Of a stretch of DNA of 64,000 bases, positions 8,983 to 18,587 are shown piece after piece (the stretch's first letter is position 1; every line of letters starts with the position of its first letter). A program made the translations under genes and the position numbers. Below the pieces are notes generated by a model. The model was not told the DNA's origin and did no database searches. It saw only the letters and a program-made list of their open reading frames with translations. Source of the DNA: Gallibacterium genomosp. 3 (GTDB taxonomy: Bacteria > Pseudomonadota > Gammaproteobacteria > Enterobacterales > Pasteurellaceae); contig NZ_JTJR01000007.1 in assembly GCF_001678475.1 (NCBI RefSeq), positions 18,313 to 82,312 of the forward strand. Direction: 5' to 3'.

Positions 8983-9003
8983 AAATCGGCAAAATGCCGA
9001 TTT
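8983..9003 (-). terminator. Hairpin terminator after the CynX-like transporter gene
   Basis: A perfect 9-bp stem (AAATCGGCA paired with TGCCGATTT) with a 3-nt loop lies 11 bp past the transporter stop. On the minus strand it is followed by TTTTCTT. Confidence 0.7.
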
Positions 9004-9014
9004 CCTGCAATAAA

Positions 9015-10184
9015 TTAGATAATTTTATCTGTTTTTTCAACAAACCAAGCAGCAATAGCCATAATGACAACTAAAATTAATAATACCCAAGTTTGCGGTA
9101 TCCAACTATGCCAGAAACCATAGCCATAGCCAAATAAAATCGGACCACAAGCTGCTAATAGATAGCCTCCGGATTGTACAATACCAGATAATCGTGCTGC
9201 ATTAGTTGGAGAGGTTGTTTTAACAGATAACATAGTTAATAAATAAGGGAATAAAGCACCCCCTGCTAAACCAGTGAAGATATTAACGAGTAGCCAATAG
9301 GTAAAACTATTGTAATCAAGCAACATCATCGCAATTCCGATAAATGAAATTCCCATAAAGCCTGCAATAACGGTTTGGCGTTTTTCTTTGGACCAACGAA
9401 TAAAAGCAGATGGTAAAAACATTATCAAAGGAATGGTGACCAACATATAGATACCTAATAGGTAACCAGTTGTGCTTGCTGAAAGCCCTGCTTGTTGTCC
9501 CATTGTTGGTAGCCAAGCTAACGTAGTATAGAAATAAAGAGATTGTAAACCACCAAAAATAACTAAACACCAAGTGTATTTATTTTTGAATAGGGAAGTT
9601 TGCTGAGTATGATTTTGGTGTTTTTCTAAATAGTGGTTATTTTTAACATTAGGTAACCAAATGATAAAAGCGACTAATAAGATAGCGGATAAAATCAAAA
9701 TCATTGTTTGCCAATTACTCATTTCAGTAATTGGAATTGCTAATGAAGAACCAATGATGGTGGCGAAAGTCATTGCTAAAGAATAGAGTGAGGTTAGTTT
9801 TCCTAAGCGACTTGGATAATTAGCCATAATTGCACTTGGTAGCAGTACATTTAATATGGCAATGCCTAGCCCGATAATTAGCGTTCCTACAAATAAAAGT
9901 GGTAAAGAAAAGATACGTAATGTTGAACCAATCATCATTAATACCAAGACGATGGCAAAGAGTTTTTCAATACCAAAAATTTGTCCAAGGCGTGCAGCGA
10001 AAGGTGATACTAACGCAAACATTAATAGTGGCAATGTCGTTAAAATACCTAAGGAACTAATTGGAATAGAAAATTCAGTGGCAATTTCTTGTAAAATTGG
10101 TGGAATCGCCGTAAAGGGCATCCGTAAAACGACACCAATCATAATGATGCCAAGGATTAAAAAAGTCGTATTCTGTTTTTTCAT
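9015..10184 (-). CDS. MFS transporter, CynX/NimT family
   Basis: A 389-aa major facilitator with about 12 hydrophobic segments. The N-terminal region GVVLRMPFTAIPPILQEIA resembles the start of CynX (cyanate permease) and NimT (2-nitroimidazole transporter) proteins, and SPFAARLGQIFGIEKLF is the loop 2-3 motif region of this family. No cyanase or carbonic anhydrase gene is nearby, so cyanate is not supported as the substrate. It is a single gene, read leftward, between potD and cls, with a hairpin terminator on each side. Confidence 0.8.
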   Translation of the reverse strand: MKKQNTTFLILGIIMIGVVLRMPFTAIPPILQEIATEFSIPISSLGILTTLPLLMFALVSPFAARLGQIFGIEKLFAIVLVLMMIGSTLRIFSLPLLFVGTLIIGLGIAILNVLLPSAIMANYPSRLGKLTSLYSLAMTFATIIGSSLAIPITEMSNWQTMILILSAILLVAFIIWLPNVKNNHYLEKHQNHTQQTSLFKNKYTWCLVIFGGLQSLYFYTTLAWLPTMGQQAGLSASTTGYLLGIYMLVTIPLIMFLPSAFIRWSKEKRQTVIAGFMGISFIGIAMMLLDYNSFTYWLLVNIFTGLAGGALFPYLLTMLSVKTTSPTNAARLSGIVQSGGYLLAACGPILFGYGYGFWHSWIPQTWVLLILVVIMAIAAWFVEKTDKII

Positions 10185-10247
10185 TTTTTATTCTTATTTT
10201 TATTGTTGATAACTTTCAGTGAAAAATTAATTGTCTTACAAACAATA

Positions 10248-10267
10248 CACCCTCTAAAAAGAGGGTG
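10248..10267 (-). terminator. Hairpin between potD and the MFS gene
   Basis: A 7-bp perfect stem (CACCCTC 10248-10254 with GAGGGTG 10261-10267) lies 32 bp past the potD stop. The T tract that follows is imperfect, so it may be a weak terminator. Confidence 0.5.
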
Positions 10268-10298
10268 CATTAGATAAATGTGACAGAGAATAAATAGA

Positions 10299-11345
10299 TT
10301 ATTCAGCTGCTTTTAGTTGTTGGTAATAGTTTTCATAATATTGAATTGCATCACCAACATCGTCTTGCCAGTAGCTGTTTTTTAGCACATCCGCAGGTGG
10401 ATAGATACTAGGATCTTCAGTAATCTCTTTTGGCAACATAGCTTTCGCTTTAAGGTTAGTCGTTGGATAACCAATTTCAGTTGCTAAACGAGCAGCGACT
10501 TTAGGACTTAATAAATAGTTAATTAATTTGTGTGCAGCTTCTGGGTTTTTAGAAGTTTTTGGAATTGCTAATGTATCAACCCATAATACAGGGCCTTCTT
10601 TTGGATACACGGCATTCACTGGCGCACCTTCTTTTTTCGCAATACGAACAGAACCATTCCATAATTGACCTAATTCAACTTCACCGGCAATAAATGAATT
10701 TGCTGGGTTGTCAGAAGTAAATGCCAATACGTTTGGACGTAATTTTAATAACTCTTCGTATGCTTTTTTGATGACGGCAGGATCTTTAGTATTTGGATCT
10801 TCACCAAGTTTTAATAAAGCAATATTAAATACTTCGCGAGCGTCATCTAATAATTGTACTTTTCCTTTAAATTCAGGCTTCCAAAGATCTGCCCAAGATT
10901 TAAATTGCTCTGCTTTATAGGTGTCAGTATTGAATACAATTTCAGGTGCACCTAAAAGTTGTGGAAGAGAATATTTATTACCTGGATCATAAGGCTTATT
11001 CAACATATCTGGGTCGAGATCTTTAATCACAGGCAATTTACTATGATCTAAAGGCATTAGCATTCCTTCTTTTGCCATTTTAGATACGAAGTAGTTAGAT
11101 GGTGCGATAACATCATAAGTCGCACTATCACCTAAAGTTTTTAATTTAGCATACATAGTCTCATTGGATTCAAGACTAGACACGTTTACTTTAATACCAG
11201 TTTCTTTGGTGAATTCATCCAATAAACCGTCAGGTACATATTCTGTCCAAGTATAAAGATAAACGGTATCACCCTCTGCATGAGCAACCGCATGAATACC
11301 AAGAGCAAGCGTACTAATACCTAATAAAGTAGTGATTTTTTTCAC
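10299..11345 (-). CDS. potD: Spermidine/putrescine ABC transporter, periplasmic binding protein PotD
   Basis: Periplasmic polyamine receptor feeding PotABC. A signal peptide (MKKITTLLGISTLALGIHAVAHAE) is followed by the family opening YLYTWTEYVPDGLLDEFTKETG. YDVIAPSNYFVSKMAKEGML and LGQLWNGS are ligand-site regions. At 348 aa it has the normal length. It begins with GTG at 11345, supported by CGGAG about 8 nt upstream. Unlike E. coli potABCD, potD is not contiguous: 735 bp with a plus-strand small gene and a bidirectional hairpin separate it from potC, so it must have its own promoter. Confidence 0.93.
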   Translation of the reverse strand: MKKITTLLGISTLALGIHAVAHAEGDTVYLYTWTEYVPDGLLDEFTKETGIKVNVSSLESNETMYAKLKTLGDSATYDVIAPSNYFVSKMAKEGMLMPLDHSKLPVIKDLDPDMLNKPYDPGNKYSLPQLLGAPEIVFNTDTYKAEQFKSWADLWKPEFKGKVQLLDDAREVFNIALLKLGEDPNTKDPAVIKKAYEELLKLRPNVLAFTSDNPANSFIAGEVELGQLWNGSVRIAKKEGAPVNAVYPKEGPVLWVDTLAIPKTSKNPEAAHKLINYLLSPKVAARLATEIGYPTTNLKAKAMLPKEITEDPSIYPPADVLKNSYWQDDVGDAIQYYENYYQQLKAAE

Positions 11346-11775
11346 AAAATTCTCCGTTATAGTTAATTAAAGCCATAGCTCGACCAAAGCCAAGCGGATA
11401 TAAAAATCAAAATGATTTTTGTAGGTACTTGTTGATGGATAACGTGTTAGGAAAACACATCAGACAAGGAAAGCCATTGTATAAACAGTTAACCAATAAG
11501 GCAACCATTAATCCTAATAAATACGATTTAATCTGAAAATTTCTATTAAATAGATTTATATCACAATATAGATATGCAAAATATTCATAACTATTATTTA
11601 TCTACTATATTTATGTCTAAAGTAACAAGAGTGAATATTAGGGGAAAAAATCTATTGAAGCAAATTAAAGAGAAATAATATTAAAGATAATAGATGTAAC
11701 ATGAATTGTGCAGTAGTTTATGTTTTCCCCCTATAAAAAGAATACGAAACTCGCTAAATCATAGTATGATTCAGA
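11346..11775. other. Intergenic leader region upstream of potD
   Basis: These 430 bp hold no convincing gene. The sequence is A+T-rich, with a short hairpin (AAAATCA/TGATTTT) around 11405-11421 in the potD leader and a CRP-like half-site (rc TGTGATATAAATC) near 11550-11563. The right end should contain the promoter of the small plus-strand gene that follows; a TATGAT-like hexamer is at about 11764. Confidence 0.4.
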
Positions 11776-11816
11776 GTGTTTTTTATCAATGACCCTTTTT
11801 ATGATGGGGAGCTATT

Positions 11817-11997
11817 ATGGCAAATAAGGTTAAAAATAAGCTGTATTCTTTGTTTCTGTAGATTTTTGCAATTAATTGTATTTGTCTTCGGTATGTTGGC
11901 AGCGATGGTGGAATATCCTGGCTTAACTATCTTATTATGGATACCCATTATTGTTGCAATAATAAAGTTTTTTATCAGAACATTTAAAGGGAAGTAA
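11817..11997 (+). pseudogene. Small membrane protein gene, apparently frameshifted
   Basis: Not a recognised family. An ATG at 11817 with GGGGA 6-7 nt upstream opens a basic start (MANKVKNKLYSLF) that stops after 14 codons. A second frame, open from 11776 (GTG) to 11997, carries a convincing two-helix membrane segment (FLQLIVFVFGMLAAM ... LTILLWIPIIVAIIKFF) and a basic end (RTFKGK), but lacks its own good start. Joining the two frames near 11855-11860 would give a normal protein of about 60 residues. Either a real frameshift or a base error; the GTG-started 73-aa form is the alternative. Confidence 0.35.
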
Positions 11998-12006
11998 GAC
12001 AAAATA

Positions 12007-12052
12007 AAACACCTACTGTTAGATGATCATCTTGCAGTAGGTGTTTTTCTTT
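12007..12052. terminator. Bidirectional terminator between potC and the small plus-strand gene
   Basis: A perfect 12-bp stem (AAACACCTACTG 12007-12018 with CAGTAGGTGTTT 12035-12046) has a T-rich flank on both strands. It can end both the convergent small gene and the potABC transcript. Confidence 0.82.
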
Positions 12053-12079
12053 ATAGATAATACATTGTGAATGATGAAT

Positions 12080-12850
12080 TTAGGCTTTATCTTTTCTTGC
12101 AATAAGTTGGCTTAAGATGACCAACGTTAAAGAGAAGATAATCATAATGGTTGCCAATGCATTCACTTCAGGTGTTACCCCAGTTTTTACCAAAGAGAAA
12201 ATCTTCAATGGTAATACTTCATAACTTACACCAGTAACAAATGAAGATACCACCACATCATCTAATGAGATGGTAAAACTTAATAACCAACTTGAAATAA
12301 TTGCTGGTAACGCTAAAGGCACAATGATTTTGCGTAAAATTGTAGTTTCACTTGCCCCAAGATCACGTGCTGCTTCTAACATTTTTACGTCAAAACCTTT
12401 TAAGCGTGAGAATACAGCCACAACCACATAAGGTAAGCAGAAAGTCACGTGCGCAAATAGAAGTGACCAGAAACCTAATGAAATACCTACTAGCATAAAT
12501 AAGGCTAATAAAGATACTGCCATCACGATATCTGGTGACATCATCACAATAAATAACATCCCACCCACAAATTTTTTGCCTTTAAATTGATAGCGATAAA
12601 GTGCAATCGCCGTCAATAAACCAATTAAGGTAGCTACGGTTGCAGCAAAAAAAGCAATAGTTACTGAGTGGAAAGCCGCTTGTAATAACGTATTGTTATT
12701 GGCAAGACGTTCATACCAGTTGAGGCTAAATCCTTTCCAAGAAAGACCATAGCGATCTAAATTGAAAGAGTTAATCACCAAAATAACAATCGGAATATAC
12801 AAGTAGGCATAAACCAAAAATAAAAAGAGATTACGTAATGTTTTGCGCAT
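12080..12850 (-). CDS. potC: Spermidine/putrescine ABC transporter permease PotC
   Basis: One of the two inner-membrane permeases of the polyamine importer. It has about six hydrophobic helices and the conserved cytoplasmic EAA loop (LEAARDLGASETTILRKIIVPLALP near residues 158-182) that contacts PotA. PIVILVINSFN and SFTISLDDVVVSSFVTG are PotC-specific segments. The 256 aa length is normal. Its start abuts the potB stop with a 1-nt overlap, indicating translational coupling. It is the last gene of the potABC unit. Confidence 0.94.
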   Translation of the reverse strand: MRKTLRNLFLFLVYAYLYIPIVILVINSFNLDRYGLSWKGFSLNWYERLANNNTLLQAAFHSVTIAFFAATVATLIGLLTAIALYRYQFKGKKFVGGMLFIVMMSPDIVMAVSLLALFMLVGISLGFWSLLFAHVTFCLPYVVVAVFSRLKGFDVKMLEAARDLGASETTILRKIIVPLALPAIISSWLLSFTISLDDVVVSSFVTGVSYEVLPLKIFSLVKTGVTPEVNALATIMIIFSLTLVILSQLIARKDKA

Positions 12851-13713
12851 TATTCCAACTCCGATTTCTTGTTAAATAATTTACCTGCACGGTAGTAAAT
12901 GAATAATAAAAGTGCCATTAAAATGGTTAATGCAATACTGATTGAAGAACCAAATGGCCAGTTACGTGCAATTAAGAATTCACTCTTAATAACGTTACCG
13001 ACTAATAGAACTTTCGCACCACCAAGTAAATCAGCGACATAGAACATTCCCATTGCTGGTAAAAGTACTAACAAACACCCAGCAATAATACCTGGCATTG
13101 TTAATGGAATAATAATCTTCACAAAACGTTGAAACGCATTTGCCCCTAAATCTTTCGCTGCTTCTAATAAGCGTTGATCCAGCTTCTCAATAGAAGAGTA
13201 GAGTGGCAGAATCATAAATGGTAATAGGATATAAACTAAACCAATGATAACCGCTACTTCGGTATTTAAAATCCGAATCGGTGTATCAATGATGCCTAGC
13301 CATAACAATGTATTATTTAATACCCCTTTTACCCCAAGAAAGATTTTCATACCATAAATACGAATTAATGAGTTTGTCCAGAATGGTAAAATTACCAAAA
13401 ACAACATAATTGGACGAAACGCAGGACGCATTTTGGCAATCATAAACGCAAATGGGTAACCAATAATTAGACAAATAATAGTGGCAATTCCCGACATATA
13501 GAGGGAATTCCATAATACTTGTGCATAGAGTGGCTCAATTAAGCGTTTATAGCTATCTAGTGAGAAAGTAAATTCCACTAAATTACTGCTATCTCTAGTT
13601 AAAAAACTTGTAATTAGTACCAACACATTCGGTACTAATACAAAGAATATTAGCCATGCAAAGATGATGGCGACAGTAAAGTTTTGAAATTTACGCGTTG
13701 TTATCTTCATCAT
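12850..13713 (-). CDS. potB: Spermidine/putrescine ABC transporter permease PotB
   Basis: Second inner-membrane permease. The EAA loop is [27 protein letters not shown], and the PotB segments [19 protein letters not shown] and [16 protein letters not shown] are present. Two adjacent ATGs (13713 and 13710) begin [12 protein letters not shown], as in family members. The frame is open back to 13740 inside potA, but the longer start adds a non-family extension. It overlaps the 3' end of potA by about 20 nt, so potA, potB and potC are tightly coupled. Confidence 0.93.
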   Translation of the reverse strand: MMKITTRKFQNFTVAIIFAWLIFFVLVPNVLVLITSFLTRDSSNLVEFTFSLDSYKRLIEPLYAQVLWNSLYMSGIATIICLIIGYPFAFMIAKMRPAFRPIMLFLVILPFWTNSLIRIYGMKIFLGVKGVLNNTLLWLGIIDTPIRILNTEVAVIIGLVYILLPFMILPLYSSIEKLDQRLLEAAKDLGANAFQRFVKIIIPLTMPGIIAGCLLVLLPAMGMFYVADLLGGAKVLLVGNVIKSEFLIARNWPFGSSISIALTILMALLLFIYYRAGKLFNKKSELE

Positions 13714-14812
13714 CGTCAAGTACCACTTCCCAGCTTTCAACCCAAGTTATTGCGACTTTTTGATTTAAAGAGTGATCAACATCAGGATCATCTTCATTGA
13801 AAAATTCGCTTACCAGTACCCGTTTACCGCACTCTAATTGTACGGTTGATTCCAAAGTCATTCCTTTATAGTTACGTTCACAAACATAACCAATTAAGCC
13901 TTCATGAGCCTCTTTGTCATGAACTTCTTCAATACGGATATCTTCAGGACGAAGTAATACTTTTAATTTTTGTCCTTGAGTGACAGGACGAGTTACATAG
14001 ATCTCACAGATACGCCCTTCAACATTAGCTTGTACCCGTTTTTCATCAATGCGTTGTAACACAGTAGCGTCAAAAATATTGATTTCACCAATAAATTTCG
14101 CCACAAATAAACTTTTCGGATCTTCGTAAATTTCGCGAGGTGTACCGTCTTGTTCGATTTTACCTTGACGCAACACAATAATACGATCAGACATAGTTAA
14201 TGCTTCTTCTTGATCGTGTGTAACGAAAATAAAGGTAATCCCAAGTTGACGTTGTAAAGCCTTTAATTCGTTCTGCATTTGTTGACGAAGTTTATAATCT
14301 AATGCAGAAAGGGATTCGTCCAGTAAGAGAACTTTTGGTTTATTTACCACCGCACGTGCAATCGCGACACGTTGTTGTTGACCACCTGAAAGTTGTGCAG
14401 GTTTACGATCTGCGAACTCTTCTAATTGAACCATTCTTAACGCTTCAAGAACGCGAGGTTTAATTTCCTCATTCGGTACTTTTTGCATACGCAAACCAAA
14501 CGCCACATTTTCAAAAATTGTCATATGTGGGAATAGCGCATAGCTTTGGAACACGGTATTAATATTGCGTTGTTCTGCGGGAATAGAAGTAATATCTTGC
14601 CCATCTAAAATAATGCGTCCAGCATTAACTTCTTCAAAACCTGCAATTAAGCGTAAAATAGTGGTTTTACCACAGCCAGAAGGCCCCAAAATAGTTAAGA
14701 ATTCACCATTATTGATAGTAAGATTAATATCTTTAATGATAGTTTTGCCATCATAAGATTTGGTTACAGATTGTAGTTCAATAATTGGCTTTTGTTGTAC
14801 TGGATTTTCCAC
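13691..14812 (-). CDS. potA: Spermidine/putrescine ABC transporter ATPase PotA
   Basis: ATP-binding subunit energising polyamine uptake. Walker A is GPSGCGKT (43-50), the ABC signature is LSGGQQQR near residue 142, and Walker B with the catalytic Glu is [12 protein letters not shown] near 162. The H-loop follows in [15 protein letters not shown]. The C-terminal 120 residues form the TOBE/OB regulatory domain ([12 protein letters not shown]) and end in an acidic tail. The 373 aa length is usual. SD-like AGGAGG lies just upstream of the ATG. The divergent pepT promoter lies on the other side of a 270-bp intergenic region. Confidence 0.95.
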   Translation of the reverse strand: MENPVQQKPIIELQSVTKSYDGKTIIKDINLTINNGEFLTILGPSGCGKTTILRLIAGFEEVNAGRIILDGQDITSIPAEQRNINTVFQSYALFPHMTIFENVAFGLRMQKVPNEEIKPRVLEALRMVQLEEFADRKPAQLSGGQQQRVAIARAVVNKPKVLLLDESLSALDYKLRQQMQNELKALQRQLGITFIFVTHDQEEALTMSDRIIVLRQGKIEQDGTPREIYEDPKSLFVAKFIGEINIFDATVLQRIDEKRVQANVEGRICEIYVTRPVTQGQKLKVLLRPEDIRIEEVHDKEAHEGLIGYVCERNYKGMTLESTVQLECGKRVLVSEFFNEDDPDVDHSLNQKVAITWVESWEVVLDDDEDNNA

Positions 14813-14993
14813 TAGCTTTGTTTTTCCTCCTAAGTCAATAAATTCACATACCCACGAGAATTACATCTACAAGAAATTCGCAATGATATAGTGATCCCCT
14901 AATAATTAAAAGCCTATATTAAAAATTTTTTTAGGATTTTAAAAAAATAGATGAAATTTAACGAAGTTTTAACGCTAAATTTCACCAAAGGTG

Positions 14994-15007
14994 TTGATTT
15001 ATATCAT
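14994..15007 (+). promoter_or_regulatory. FNR-like box in the pepT promoter
   Basis: TTGAT-TTAT-ATCAT matches the FNR consensus TTGAT-N4-ATCAA at 9 of 10 positions. A TATGAT hexamer at 15024-15029 would place the box about 35-41 bp upstream of a transcription start. pepT of Salmonella is a known FNR-activated gene, so function is a reasonable inference. Confidence 0.6.
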
Positions 15008-15083
15008 ATTGTGAAACAGCAGATATGATAGCATTTTATGCCTGAATTTAGTATGAACTTTTTAGCAAATAATGGGAAATAAG

Positions 15084-16325
15084 ATGTACTCAGAACAAAC
15101 ATTGCGAAATGCCTTATTAGATCGTTTTTTAAACTATATCAGCTTTGATACTCAGTCCAAAGAAGGCGTGAAACACTCACCAAGTAGCCGTGGACAATGG
15201 TTATTAGCTGAGTATTTAAGAGATGAATTAAAAGGATTAGGGCTGGCTCAAGTTGAGATGAATTCCCATGGTGTCGTAACGGCTTTGTTGCCATCAAATA
15301 TTCCGGGAAATCATACAACGATTGGATTGATTGCCCACTTGGATACTTATCCCGGTGTTAAGAGTAAAGATGTTAAACCAGAAGTGATCCAAGAATATCG
15401 TGGTGGTGATATTGCTTTAGGTTTAGGAGAAGAATTTATTAGCCCAGTGACTTCGCCTTTTTTACAAAAGTTGGTTGGACATACCTTGATCGTAACTGAT
15501 GGCACGACGTTGTTAGGAGCAGATAATAAAGCTGGTATTGCCGAAATTATGACAGCATTAGCGACTATTATTAGTTATCGATTACCGCGTGTGAATATTC
15601 GAGTAGCCTTTACGCCTGACGAAGAGATCGGGGCGGGTATGCAATATTTTCCAATCGAACAGTTCTGTTGTGATTGGGCTTATACCATTGATGGTAGCGG
15701 TGTTGGTGAGGTTGAATTTGAAAACTTTAATGCAGCGACAGCAACGATTAGCTTTAAAGGCGAATCAATTCATTTAGGATATGCAAAAGATAAATTAATC
15801 AATGCGTTGGCATTAGCTTGTCAATTTCATCAATTATTACCTGTCACAGAAGTGCCAGAGCATACTGCGGATCGTGAGGGTTTTTTCCATTTGGATAGTA
15901 TTACGGGTGATATTGCACACTGTGAAATGAAGTATCTCATTCGTGATTTTAGTGAAGATGGCTTTATCCAACGTAAGAATTTATTAACACAATTAGTAGA
16001 ACAATTTATTCAAACGCATCAACTTGCAGATCGGGTATTCATTACGATTGAAGACAGTTATTACAATATGTCTAATGCCGTTTCTAAGGTGCCGCAAAGT
16101 ATTGAAGTGGCTGAGTTAGCTATGAAAAATTGTGGGATTGTGCCAAAACGGAAGATTATCCGTGGCGGAACAGATGGGGCATGGTTATCCGCTAATGGAA
16201 TTGCTTGTCCAAATTTATTTACTGGGGCTTATAATTTTCATAGCAAGCATGAATTAGCCAGTTTGCACGAAATGCAGCAAGCAACTCAAGTGATTATTGA
16301 GATTGCAAAATTAGCCCAGCGCTAA
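15084..16325 (+). CDS. pepT: Peptidase T (aminotripeptidase, M20 family)
   Basis: Cytoplasmic dinuclear zinc peptidase that cleaves the N-terminal residue from tripeptides. Zinc-site motifs are IGLIAHLDTYPG (His and Asp), LLGADNKAGIAEIM (bridging Asp), FTPDEEIGAGM (catalytic Glu plus ligand Glu), DGSGVGEVEFENFNAA (Asp) and a C-terminal YNFHSKHE (His). About 413 aa, the family length. The ATG at 15084 is preferred because GGGA lies 6 nt upstream; an ATG at 15072 in the same frame adds four residues. An FNR-like box lies upstream and a terminator follows. Confidence 0.94.
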   Translation: MYSEQTLRNALLDRFLNYISFDTQSKEGVKHSPSSRGQWLLAEYLRDELKGLGLAQVEMNSHGVVTALLPSNIPGNHTTIGLIAHLDTYPGVKSKDVKPEVIQEYRGGDIALGLGEEFISPVTSPFLQKLVGHTLIVTDGTTLLGADNKAGIAEIMTALATIISYRLPRVNIRVAFTPDEEIGAGMQYFPIEQFCCDWAYTIDGSGVGEVEFENFNAATATISFKGESIHLGYAKDKLINALALACQFHQLLPVTEVPEHTADREGFFHLDSITGDIAHCEMKYLIRDFSEDGFIQRKNLLTQLVEQFIQTHQLADRVFITIEDSYYNMSNAVSKVPQSIEVAELAMKNCGIVPKRKIIRGGTDGAWLSANGIACPNLFTGAYNFHSKHELASLHEMQQATQVIIEIAKLAQR

Positions 16326-16344
16326 GGACCAATTCAGCAGAATG

Positions 16345-16388
16345 AATGCCAACATATGAAAGAAAACGTATGTTGGCATTTTTATTGG
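16345..16388 (+). terminator. Intrinsic terminator after pepT
   Basis: A perfect 12-bp stem (AATGCCAACATA 16345-16356 with TATGTTGGCATT 16369-16380) is followed by TTTTTATT. Confidence 0.85.
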
Positions 16389-16486
16389 GATTAATCTGCA
16401 TAATGTGATTGATTAATGAATAAAAAGGAAAAATCGAGTATCATAAGCCGCTTTGAGAGAAGATAACAGCGTAAGGAACCAAGGTT

Positions 16487-17575
16487 ATGTGGTCAGATAT
16501 TTTCATCAATTATAGTGTGTTTATTTTAGAACTTATCACATTAGTTGTAGTGATTGGGGTGATTTTCGCCATTATTGTGATGTTGAAGCAGAAAAATCAA
16601 GGTAAAGCAGGCGAATTGCGGATTACTAATTTGAATGCACAGTATGAAGATCAACAACAATTATTGAAAGAGTTTCGCTTAGATGAGCAACAAGCAAAGC
16701 AGTTAGCGAAAAGTCGAAAAAAACAAGAAAAAGCAGAAGCAAAAGCAGCAAAGAAAAAAGCAAAACAAGCAGAAAAATCAGTAACAGAGCAACAAGATCA
16801 AGATCTGTTTTCTCAGCAAAAGCCGTGCTTATTTGTGGTGGATTTTAATGGTGATATTCAAGCCAATGCCGCTAACGCGTTACGTGAAGAATTAAATGCC
16901 ATTTTAGCCGTAGCACGTCCTGATAAAGATGAAGTGTTATTACGTTTAGAAAGTCCGGGCGGAGTAGTACATGGATATGGATTTGCGGCATCGCAATTAC
17001 AACGTTTACGCGATCATAATATTCCATTAACCATTGCGGTAGATAAAGTCGCAGCCAGTGGTGGATATATGATGGCTTGCGTAGCGAATAAGATCATTGC
17101 AGCACCATTTGCGATTATTGGTTCGATCGGCGTTGTAGCTCAAGTCCCAAATATTCATCGTTTATTGAAAAAGCATGATGTCGATGTGGATGTGATGACT
17201 GCGGGAGAATATAAGCGCACTGTAACGGTATTAGGTGAAAATACTGAAAAAGGTAAACAAAAATTCCAACAAGAATTAGAAGAAACTCACCAATTATTTA
17301 AACAATTTGTTGCTGAACACCGTCCACAAGTAGAAATTGAACAAGTAGCAACAGGAGAACATTGGTTTGGCAAACAAGCTTTAGGTTTGGGCCTTATTGA
17401 TAAAATAAAAACCAGTGATGATGTTATCTTGCAGGCAATAACAGAGAAAGATGTCTTGTTAGTGAAATATTGTGCGAAAAAATCGCTTGCCCAAAAATTG
17501 GGTAAACAAGCAGAAGAAAGTGCAAGCAACATCTTAGAAAAAGTGTTATATCAAGGTCGCAAATTGTTTTTTTAA
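16487..17575 (+). CDS. sohB: Probable membrane-anchored serine protease SohB (S49 family)
   Basis: Inner-membrane protease of the signal-peptide-peptidase/S49 family. One N-terminal transmembrane helix (about residues 10-33) is followed by a highly charged Lys/Ala-rich linker (residues 70-100) and the S49 domain. The nucleophile lies in KVAASGGYMMA and the general-base lysine in GEYKRTVTVLGENTEKG. LESPGGVVHGYG is the oxyanion-region motif. At 362 aa it matches SohB rather than the double-domain SppA. The yoaH-like gene follows after 18 bp, probably in one operon. Confidence 0.92.
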   Translation: MWSDIFINYSVFILELITLVVVIGVIFAIIVMLKQKNQGKAGELRITNLNAQYEDQQQLLKEFRLDEQQAKQLAKSRKKQEKAEAKAAKKKAKQAEKSVTEQQDQDLFSQQKPCLFVVDFNGDIQANAANALREELNAILAVARPDKDEVLLRLESPGGVVHGYGFAASQLQRLRDHNIPLTIAVDKVAASGGYMMACVANKIIAAPFAIIGSIGVVAQVPNIHRLLKKHDVDVDVMTAGEYKRTVTVLGENTEKGKQKFQQELEETHQLFKQFVAEHRPQVEIEQVATGEHWFGKQALGLGLIDKIKTSDDVILQAITEKDVLLVKYCAKKSLAQKLGKQAEESASNILEKVLYQGRKLFF

Positions 17576-17593
17576 CGATTGAGAGCAAAAGTT

Positions 17594-17755
17594 ATGCTAG
17601 ATACATTAAATTTAACGCATGAACAGCAACAACAAGCAGTAGAAAAAATTCAACAGCTTATGCAGCAAGGTGTGAGTAGTGGTGAAGCGATACGCTTAGT
17701 TGCAGAACAGTTACGTCAGCAAGCAAAATTAGATCAAGATAAACAAAATGTTTGA
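17594..17755 (+). CDS. YoaH family (UPF0181) small protein
   Basis: A 53-residue protein. [20 protein letters not shown] followed by [14 protein letters not shown] closely matches the core of E. coli YoaH (UPF0181). It is predicted to be two amphipathic helices and has no known biochemical function. It sits 18 bp after sohB and overlaps the elyC start by 8 nt, so sohB, this gene and elyC are likely co-transcribed and partly translationally coupled. Confidence 0.85.
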   Translation: MLDTLNLTHEQQQQAVEKIQQLMQQGVSSGEAIRLVAEQLRQQAKLDQDKQNV

Positions 17756-18500
17756 AGTTATCCTGAAAAAAGTCGTTGAGGCGGCAATTTTACCGCCTTT
17801 TAATTTAATCTTATTAGGGTTATTGGCCTTTATCTTATTATTTACGCGTTTTCAGAAAACGGCAAAAGCGATGTTAGGTCTATCTCTAGTTGTTGGTTAT
17901 CTGATTAGTACCCCATTTTTTTCAAATTTGTTAATTCATTCGATTGCGTTAGAGCGTCCTAATCCAGAAATTTATCAGCAAGGGCAAGTAATTGTTGTTC
18001 TTGGTGGTGGATTACGGTATAGCGACTATCCAGAATCTTATTCCACTACCGCAGCGCTTCCGTTAGAAAGAATGCGTTATGCGGTTTATTTACATCAAAA
18101 GACAGGATTACCAATAGCCATCAGTGGTGGTGTTGATAATGAAGCCAAAGTGATGGGTAGTGAGTTACAACGTTTTTTCCAAATTGAAGCAAAATGGTTA
18201 GATAATAAATCTAATACTACCGAACAGAACGCAATGTATTTGCGTAAATTATTTGATCAAAGCGTTGATGGGCAACACATTCAGCGTGTGATTTTAGTCA
18301 CTAATGAATGGCATATGCGCCGCGCGAGTGCTGCTTTCCAGCGTCAAGGTTTTGAAGTATTACCTGCACCAATATTAAGTCAGCGTGCCTCAAGTAGTGG
18401 CTTGCTGAAATTTGTGCCGCAGCCAGTGAGCTTTTATCAATCAGGATTAGTGTTACGTGAATGGTTAGGAATTTTGCGTGATAAATTGATCGGGCTATAA
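17748..18500 (+). CDS. elyC: Envelope biogenesis factor ElyC / YdcF family (DUF218)
   Basis: Inner-membrane protein with a periplasmic DUF218 domain. In E. coli, ElyC supports peptidoglycan assembly and the supply of undecaprenyl phosphate intermediates. Two N-terminal transmembrane helices (about residues 14-34 and 40-60) precede the DUF218 core: [55 protein letters not shown] and [29 protein letters not shown]. At 250 aa it fits ElyC. A second DUF218 protein lies near the window end at 62.2 kb. Confidence 0.85.
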   Translation: MFEVILKKVVEAAILPPFNLILLGLLAFILLFTRFQKTAKAMLGLSLVVGYLISTPFFSNLLIHSIALERPNPEIYQQGQVIVVLGGGLRYSDYPESYSTTAALPLERMRYAVYLHQKTGLPIAISGGVDNEAKVMGSELQRFFQIEAKWLDNKSNTTEQNAMYLRKLFDQSVDGQHIQRVILVTNEWHMRRASAAFQRQGFEVLPAPILSQRASSSGLLKFVPQPVSFYQSGLVLREWLGILRDKLIGL

Positions 18501-18587
18501 ATTTTAGTTAGCAGAGAAATAGCTTAAGCGCAAAAAAAACTCTATAATCATCGAGTTACCTTGTCACTGTAAGAAATAATGATCGAG

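Noticed and set aside
9015..10184. Specific cyanate transporter CynX
   Set aside because: Family resemblance is real, but no cyanase gene is nearby and related proteins carry other substrates.
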